Part shown: piece after piece, positions 58,260 through 64,000 of the stretch
How the letters are laid out: every line of letters starts with the position of its first letter
How positions within the stretch are numbered: the stretch's first letter is position 1
NCBI GenBank assembly: GCA_963742345.1
Contig: CAVULO010000002.1
Location: forward strand, 116,762-180,761
Reading direction: 5' to 3'
From: Pseudolabrys sp963742345
Lineage (GTDB): Bacteria > Pseudomonadota > Alphaproteobacteria > Rhizobiales > Xanthobacteraceae
Length of the DNA stretch: 64,000 nucleotides
Notes under the pieces: model-generated
The model's database searches: none
What the model saw: the letters and a program-made list of their open reading frames with translations, nothing else
Told to the model about the DNA's origin: nothing
Translations under genes and position numbers: made by a program

Positions 58260-59619
58260 TTATTGGCCGTCCTCAATCCAAACCGTCTTGATATTCGTAA
58301 ACTCCCTGATTCCTAGGGCTCCCAGCTCGCGCCCATGCCCGGACCATTTGACCCCGCCGAACGGAATCCGCGGATCCGAAGCCACCATGCGGTTGATGAA
58401 CACCATTCCGGCGCATCCAGACCATTGATGAAGCGTTCCGTTCGCTGCTGTCATTCGTCCAGGCGCTGGCTCCAGACCGAAACGGGTGTCTGGCGATGCG
58501 AATGGCATCCTCCACATCTTTCGCACGGAAGACGCTGGCTACCGGACCAAACATTTCTTCTTTGTGCGCGGGCGAATCAGCGGGAATATTAACGAGGACC
58601 GTAGGCGCATAAAAATTTCCCGGACGTTGCAAGGGTTTGCCACCGGTGAGCACTTTTCCACCGGCTGCTAGCGGCTTCCGGACGTCACGGTCGAGATCGG
58701 CTACGCCTTCAGGAGTGGAAAGCGGCCCGACTTCCGTGCTTTCGTCCATCGGGTCCCCCACTTGAGCGCGGCCATTCTCGGCCATGAGCTTTCAAATTTA
58801 TCTGCCACGCTCTTCGCTACGATGAAACGCTTCGCGGCGATGCATGATTGCCCGTTGTTCTGGATCCTCGCTGTGACGGCGGTGGGAGTAGCCAGTTCGA
58901 GGTTGGCGCTCGACATGATGATAAAAGGGTCGCTCCCGCCGAGTTCTAAAACCACGTTTCTTGATGCGTTTTGCGCGCCAATACCCACTTCAATGCCCGC
59001 ATGTTCGCTGCCGGTCAGCGTCACGGCCATCGCTCGGGGATCGACCACGGCTTTCGACTTCGCCGAACCCATCAAGAGTGTGTGGAAGGCGCTCGGGGAA
59101 TCCCCGCGGCGAAAGATCTCTCGATCAGCAGCGCGCACTGCGGCACGTTGGACGCGTGTTTCAGCAGGCCGACGTTCCCGGCCATTAGCGCAGGCGCGGC
59201 AAACCGGAACACCTGCCAGAAAGGAAAATTCCAGGGCATCACCGCGAGCACCAGGCCCATCGGTTGATAGCGTATGTACTCTGTTCGCTCCGCTGCTTGC
59301 CGGTTCGTCGGCCAGGAATCTCTCGGCATTTTCCGCGTAGTAGCGGCATCCGGGCGCATTTTTCGGCCTCGTCCACAGCCGAGCGGTACGTCTTTCCCAT
59401 CTCCGGGGTCATGACCCTGGCGTAGTTTTCTTTTTCGGCATCAATGATCGCCGCCGCTTTCATCATCATGCGGGCACGTTCCGCGAAGGAGATGTTGCGA
59501 TACGTCACAAAGGTGTCGGCAGCCTTTTGCAGTTTGGCTTCGAGCTCTGCGTCGGTCAGGGGCTCAAAGGATTTAACCAGTTCACCGGTAGAGGGATTCA
59601 CTGTTGCGATGGGCATCAT
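58260..59619 (-). pseudogene. NAD(P)-dependent aldehyde dehydrogenase (succinate-semialdehyde type), frameshifted
   Basis: About 450 residues in at least five frame segments. Start MMPIATVNPSTGELVKSF, then RYYAENAERFLADEP, PMGLVLAVMPWNFPFWQVF, SAKSKAVVDPRAMAVTLTGSE, LELGGSDPF, the catalytic Cys in GQSCIAAKRFIV, EEMFGPVASVFR and the end GIREFTNIKTVWIEDGQ. Length and motif order match GabD-like enzymes and conservation is high, so the gene may be whole in the organism. Located with the oxo-acid aldolase and GntR remnants, it fits a catabolic cluster. Confidence 0.8.
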
Positions 59620-59762
59620 TTCCTCCTACGCTTCCGGCGGGGGACGGGGAGCGGAACGGTTGCCGCAGTTCATCAAGCCGTTTGGTCGGACCACTATACC
59701 CGAAGGTCCGCGCCATATCTAACCCTAACCCATCTAAATTTCCTATCCATAGAAGTTTAATA

Positions 59763-59792
59763 TTGACACCTCGGTTGCACGAATGGTATAGG
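59763..59792 (+). promoter_or_regulatory. Putative sigma-70 promoter
   Basis: TTGACA (59763-59768), 18-base spacer, TATAGG (59787-59792), in the 277-base gap before the Tat-exported LVIVD protein. No other features were seen in the gap (59620-59902). Confidence 0.5.
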
Positions 59793-59902
59793 GGTCCAAC
59801 CACGGCAGAATGGAATTCTTGTGTCGCGTGTTTCCGGGTCCGCGGCACGGTCGCAGCTCGTCCAACAACCGAGCTAAAGTCTTACGCTAAAGGAGCTTGC
59901 GG

Positions 59903-61513
59903 ATGAAAAGCAAGACCCGCGTGACCAAGTTAGCCGCACCAAGGAACGTACCTGGCCAGCCGAAGACCGAGGCTGCCAAGAGTGTTTTGCCTACCCGAAG
60001 GCAGTTTTTGCAGACCACCGCTGGAGCTGGATTAGCTTTGGCCGGTTCGTCAATGATGGCTTGGGCCGATCACCATGGGCATCCCTCTCCCAACAGCATT
60101 TCCTACCTGGACCGCCGAACCTATATTCGTAATATGGAAGTGCTTGCCTTCCTACCGGGTGAGAACCGGCACGGCAAGATGCAGATGATGTCTGTTGGGA
60201 GCCGCCGTTATATGTTTCAACAAGGCGACGTGGTGGATATCAGCGATGTGCGGAAACCCACCGTCTTCAACAAAAAAGGCTTTGACGGCGCCCAGGTGCA
60301 AGTCGCCTATAACAAAGATCTGAAGAAGTGGATTCTGGTGACCGGGTCACAGACACCGATCACCGATTCGACGCCGGAAGCGCCCATGGGCAAGTATGAC
60401 GACCCGCACCTGGACGACAAACGCAAGAATTTCAAGGGACTACGTGGTGTTCGCTTTTACGATGCGACCGATCCATCGAAGATTGTGAAGCTCTCGGAAT
60501 TCAGCACGGGCGCGACGGGCCAGGGAACCCATCGGAATTACTATGATGGCGGAAAATACGCTTATCTGGACACCGCGCCCGATGAGACGTTTATCCACCA
60601 GCCTTCTTATTTCCGGCAACTGGTCAACGGGAACATGATTGTGGATTGCTCTGACCCCAGCAGCGCCAAAGAAGTGTCGATGTGGTGGGTGCCGGGGTCG
60701 CGCAAAGGCGAGGAAGCGGAATACAACAAATGGATATGGTCGAAGTTGGTGCCGCCGAAGGTGATTGCGGACCAAACTCCGTTTGCCGGGCTTCATGGAC
60801 CAGTTTATGTTCCGAAGAAACTCGAGGACGGCGGCAACCGCGGCTACGGCGCGTTCGGCTGCAATGGTTTCATCATCCTGGATCTCGCCGATCCAAAACA
60901 TCAGAAAGAAATCGGACGCTTTGAACCTCCCCCGCAGTATTCGGGCATGGGCATCGCTTTTCACACGATTTATTGCGGCATTATGGATCGTGGCTTTGTC
61001 ATCACCAACGGCGAAACTACGAACTCCGATTGCAACCAGATTTACTTGCCTAATTGGGTGATCGATATTCGAGATGAAGAACATCCCGTGGCCGTCGCGC
61101 AGTTGCCGCGTCCCATTCCTCCGCCCGAGGCGCCTTATCGCGACTTCTGTTTTAAGCGCGGCCGCTTTGGCGCGCACAATCCACCACACCTGAAAGCACC
61201 TGGCAAACCACGGCAGGAATTCATCGCCTATTCGTATTTCATCGCTGGACTGCGTTGCTACGATATCGGCAACCTTACGAAGCCGGAAGAAGTGGCGTAC
61301 TTTATTCCGCCACAGGGTGGCGACCTAGCGAAGTTCGGGAGCTACGACCGAACCGTGGACAACGTGTTCATCGAATGGGACCGCAACATCATTTGGGCCG
61401 GTACCGATACGGGCCTGTATGCGCTGAGCTGCCCGAACCTTGGCAAGCCTATACTCGATCCCATGGTGGCCAGTGAGTGGTCGCTCGATAAGCTGAATGA
61501 GGGCGCGCCCTGA
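59903..61513 (+). CDS. Tat-exported LVIVD/beta-propeller-type protein
   Basis: 536 residues. A twin-arginine signal (TRRQFLQTTAGAGLALAG, with a long basic N-region) exports a folded mature domain containing repeated beta-rich units (GDVVDISDVRKPTVFN, GVRFYDATDPSKIVKL, GFIILDLADPKHQKEIG, LRCYDIGNLTKPEEVAYF), the LVIVD pattern of tracking a value through a process. AGGAG sits 8 bases before the ATG. The GC-poorer codon use and different flanking content hint at acquired DNA. Function unknown; the Tat route suggests a cofactor or tight folding. Confidence 0.75.
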   Translation: MKSKTRVTKLAAPRNVPGQPKTEAAKSVLPTRRQFLQTTAGAGLALAGSSMMAWADHHGHPSPNSISYLDRRTYIRNMEVLAFLPGENRHGKMQMMSVGSRRYMFQQGDVVDISDVRKPTVFNKKGFDGAQVQVAYNKDLKKWILVTGSQTPITDSTPEAPMGKYDDPHLDDKRKNFKGLRGVRFYDATDPSKIVKLSEFSTGATGQGTHRNYYDGGKYAYLDTAPDETFIHQPSYFRQLVNGNMIVDCSDPSSAKEVSMWWVPGSRKGEEAEYNKWIWSKLVPPKVIADQTPFAGLHGPVYVPKKLEDGGNRGYGAFGCNGFIILDLADPKHQKEIGRFEPPPQYSGMGIAFHTIYCGIMDRGFVITNGETTNSDCNQIYLPNWVIDIRDEEHPVAVAQLPRPIPPPEAPYRDFCFKRGRFGAHNPPHLKAPGKPRQEFIAYSYFIAGLRCYDIGNLTKPEEVAYFIPPQGGDLAKFGSYDRTVDNVFIEWDRNIIWAGTDTGLYALSCPNLGKPILDPMVASEWSLDKLNEGAP

Positions 61514-61598
61514 TCGGGACGGCATTCGTATCGAGCAACCGGAATCATGTCTTTGAGCGCAGCAAAATTGCGTTAAGAACTCGCATTGTGGAGATCCC

Positions 61599-62605
61599 AT
61601 GAGAAAGAAACTGTTCGCCGCATTTTGCCTTTTGTTTGTAACGTGCGGGCTTTCTGCGAAGGCGTTTCCCCAAACGCCGATGCCGCAGAAAGTCCGCGTG
61701 CTGACGTTGCTCGGACGCCCTATCCAGTTTACGGTGGCGCGCGAAGCAGGGGTACTTTGCGAAATATGGCGTCGGGGTCGAGTCGGATTACTAAGAAGAA
61801 CTCGGACGAATTGCGCGCCGATCTGGCTGCCGGAAAAGGCGATCTCGCTTACTTGGCCGTGGACAATGCCGTGGCGATGGTGGAATTGGCGAAGGTCGAC
61901 GTGGTTATCGTCATGGGAGGCGAGGGTTCGCAGAACGAACTGATCGCGCAACCGGAAATCAAATCAATTCCGGAACTGCGCGGAAAAACACTGATCGTCG
62001 ATGCGCCGAACACCGCGTACGCCTTGCAGATGAAGAAAATCCTTTCGCTGAGCGGACTGCAGGCGGGCAAGGACTACGAAATCAAACCGTTTGGCGCCAC
62101 CCCGCAAAGGCTGATTGCGATGCGCGAACATAAGGAGTTTGCAGGCTCGATGTTGGGTCCACCGGCTTCGCTGGCGGCGTTACGCGAAGGCTTTGTGAGT
62201 CTCGGCTCCGTGCAGCAACTTATCGGTCCTTATCAGGCCGCGGGCTTTTTCAGCCTCCGCGATTGGGCTCGTGATCACCACGATGAACTCATTCCGTTTC
62301 TCGCTGCTTGCATTGAGGCGCAACGCTGGCTGACGGCTCCCGCAAATAAACAGCAAGTGATCGACCTGCTGGTGAGCGATTACCATTTGACTCCTGAAAT
62401 TGCCGCAGCGACTTACGAGTCGTCCATGACGCGCCCAGGCGGCTACGCGAAAGACGCGAAGTTCGACCTCGAGGGCTTCAAGAACGTGTTGAAGTTGCGG
62501 GCCGAAGTGGAAGGCCAGTGGGGCGGTCACCCACCTTCACCCGAAAAATACTACGACTCTTCGTATTACGACGCGGCACTCGCCAAACTCAAGAGCATGC
62601 CGTGA
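61599..62605 (+). pseudogene. Periplasmic binding protein (NMT1/TauA-like), two frameshifts
   Basis: Signal peptide MRKKLFAAFCLLFVTCGLSAKAF and RVLTLLGRPIQFTVAREAG; then an extra base in a G-run near 61750 and another near 61790 divide the frame. Joined it reads REAG-YFAKYGVGVESDY-KNSDELRADLAAGKGDLAYLAVDNAV, a full about 330-residue substrate-binding protein. Its end (GTGA) overlaps the next start. It could supply a ligand for uptake; no ABC membrane genes are near. Confidence 0.72.
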
Positions 62606-63846
62606 GGAGAATCCGTTTGAGATACCTACACCTAGTTATAGTGTTTCTTTTCCTTTGCGGATTGCCGGCGGTGAACTCGGCGTTCGCGCAACAAAAAGAA
62701 CGCACGCTCGATGAAGTCAAAGCCGAAGCGATAAAGCGCGCCGACAGCGGGATGTACCCGTTGATCGGGCTTGATCCTGGCGATGTGCGCGAGGCTTTCG
62801 CTTCGATCAAGACCTCCAGCGACGATGAATGGGCGGCAGCCTTCAGTGCCGTCGCCGACAAGTACATGAACGAAGGCAAATCGTTGCAGGCGAGTGACCC
62901 TGCGAAAGCCAATGCCGATTACATTCGCGCGTGGCGGCTGTATTCCTTCGCGCGCTGGCCTGTGCCTTCTTCGCAAGGCAAGAAGCAGGCATATGCAAAA
63001 GCGCTGGAAGCTTTTCTGGCGCACGCAAAAATGATGGATCCTCCGCTGGAGGTGGTGCACATCCCTTTTGAGAATTCGGAGATTGTGGGGTACCTACGAC
63101 TTCCGAAGAACGCCAAGGGTCCTGTGCCGGTGGTGATCGCCATCAGTGGGCTCGACAGCCGCAAAGAAGATCTAAGCGAAAATTTTGGCGCGGTTATTCC
63201 GTCCGGCATCGGATTTATCGGGCTCGACTCGCCCGGAACCGGGCAGGCCCCGATTAAGGCCAGCGAAAACGCGGAGCGCATGTTTTCCAAAGTGATCGAT
63301 TACCTGCAAACGCGGCCGGAAGTCGACAAGGCGCGGATCGGGGTGGACGGCCAGAGCTTCGGCGCCTACTGGGCAACGAAACTTGCGATCCTGGAGCACG
63401 CTCGGCTCAAGGCGGTAGTGGCACAATCGCCTCCGGTGGACGCTACGTTCCAAAGAGACTTTGTTTTGCAAAAAACCCTGGGCAACCGCGAATATTTGTT
63501 CGGTTTGGGGCCTGCATTGATGTCTATCTACCAAGGTGCGAACACAGTGGAGGACTTGACGAACATTTTTCCAAAAATGTCGCTGGTCACCCAAGGGCTG
63601 ATCGGCAAGCCCACCACCCCGATGCTGATTATTTCTGGTGCGCTCGATACGCAGGTGCCGATCTCCGATACGTATTTGCTTCTGAGCAGCGGCGACGTGC
63701 CGAAGGAAGCCTGGATTAATCCGCAGGGCGGCCACCTGGGCCGCCAGGCAAAGGTGTGGCCCGATCCGGTCATTTTTCGAAAAGTGATTGTTCCGTGGCT
63801 GGTGCGGAACCTGGATGTTTCCACTGCACCGGGCGAAGCTCACTAA
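62602..63846 (+). CDS. Alpha/beta hydrolase, dipeptidyl-peptidase/esterase-like
   Basis: 414 residues from GTG 62602, which overlaps the preceding stop (GTGA). A signal peptide (ending AVNSAFAQQ) is followed by a helical N-domain and an alpha/beta hydrolase domain with the nucleophile elbow GVDGQSFGAYWA; Asp in ISGALDTQVPISDTY and His in GGHLGRQ complete the likely triad. It belongs to the esterase FrsA-like/DUF1100 type. The substrate is unknown, perhaps an ester taken in with the neighbouring binding protein. Confidence 0.82.
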   Translation: MRRIRLRYLHLVIVFLFLCGLPAVNSAFAQQKERTLDEVKAEAIKRADSGMYPLIGLDPGDVREAFASIKTSSDDEWAAAFSAVADKYMNEGKSLQASDPAKANADYIRAWRLYSFARWPVPSSQGKKQAYAKALEAFLAHAKMMDPPLEVVHIPFENSEIVGYLRLPKNAKGPVPVVIAISGLDSRKEDLSENFGAVIPSGIGFIGLDSPGTGQAPIKASENAERMFSKVIDYLQTRPEVDKARIGVDGQSFGAYWATKLAILEHARLKAVVAQSPPVDATFQRDFVLQKTLGNREYLFGLGPALMSIYQGANTVEDLTNIFPKMSLVTQGLIGKPTTPMLIISGALDTQVPISDTYLLLSSGDVPKEAWINPQGGHLGRQAKVWPDPVIFRKVIVPWLVRNLDVSTAPGEAH

Positions 63847-63877
63847 TAATCTCGCGCCCCAAGGCTAAAGAGCTTTG

Positions 63878-64000
63878 TTATGCCCAAGAGTAGCCGTGCT
63901 TGGCGAGCGGCAAGGACCGAATGCGCTTGCCTGTGGCCGCGAAAATCGCATTGCAAACGGCGCCAATTGCCGGCGGCAGCGCCGGTTCACCCAAGCCCGT
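63878..64000 (-). CDS. C-terminal end of a molybdopterin-dependent hydroxylase large subunit (partial)
   Basis: 40 residues are inside the window on the minus strand, ending with TAA at 63878-63880. They read TGLGEPALPPAIGAVCNAIFAATGKR then IRSLPLA, the conserved end of xanthine-dehydrogenase-family or isoquinoline-1-oxidoreductase-type large subunits (usual form GVGEPGLPP, ANAVFALTGKRIR). The rest lies beyond the window. It is convergent with the hydrolase gene. Confidence 0.75.
   Translation of the reverse strand, partial: TGLGEPALPPAIGAVCNAIFAATGKRIRSLPLAKHGYSWA

Overview
The window looks like chromosomal DNA of a GC-rich alphaproteobacterium of the Hyphomicrobiales (Bradyrhizobiaceae/Xanthobacteraceae-like). 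Supporting signs are Bug/TctA and TAXI-TRAP uptake genes, homospermidine synthase with an ornithine decarboxylase, a two-subunit FDH1-type formate dehydrogenase with fused NuoE-NuoF, a cobalt-type nitrile hydratase, two DUF2336 proteins and a Zur-like operator. No rRNA, tRNA, CRISPR array or transposase was found.

Layout. 0-18 kb is an oxalate/C1 block: TctA permease, GntR regulator with a palindromic operator, oxalyl-CoA decarboxylase, formyl-CoA transferase, a formyltransferase resembling the N-terminal hydrolase domain of 10-formyl-THF dehydrogenase, formate-THF ligase, an oxalate/formate antiporter, a LysR regulator and an NAD-linked formate dehydrogenase. Together they can import oxalate, make formyl-CoA and formate, and then either oxidise formate to CO2 with NADH production or load it onto tetrahydrofolate. 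18-23.6 kb holds small envelope proteins, bioB, a CPA2 antiporter plus UspA behind a fluoride riboswitch, and two half-size permeases. 23.7-30.7 kb holds a TAXI-TRAP transporter and a znuABC operon with a Zur box. 31-38.5 kb holds two orphan Bug receptors, a class II aldolase, a CobW GTPase, a WD40 protein and a DUF6600 polyproline protein. 38.5-42.4 kb is a polyamine unit (ornithine decarboxylase, GNAT, homospermidine synthase) with a long structured leader. 42.7-54.1 kb holds a TPC-type P1B ATPase, M3 peptidase, gamma-glutamyltransferase, DUF1007 plus NicO metal exporter, nitrile hydratase, TRAP DctQM and DgkA. 54.2-59.7 kb holds an SDR followed by a run of broken catabolic genes (acyl-CoA dehydrogenase, HpcH/HpaI aldolase, hydroxyisobutyrate dehydrogenase, GntR, aldehyde dehydrogenase). 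59.9-64 kb holds a Tat-exported LVIVD-type protein, a periplasmic binding protein, an alpha/beta hydrolase and the tail of a molybdopterin hydroxylase.

The most striking pattern is that many otherwise well conserved genes are broken by a single inserted base. Five of these insertions (in fhs, the fused formate dehydrogenase subunit, a permease, homospermidine synthase and the acyl-CoA dehydrogenase) fall inside a GANTC motif, the CcrM methylation site of Alphaproteobacteria, and each can be read as duplication of the methylated A (GATTC/GAATC to GAATTC, GACTC to GAACTC). This suggests systematic base-calling error at methylated sites rather than gene decay, so those genes are probably intact in the organism.
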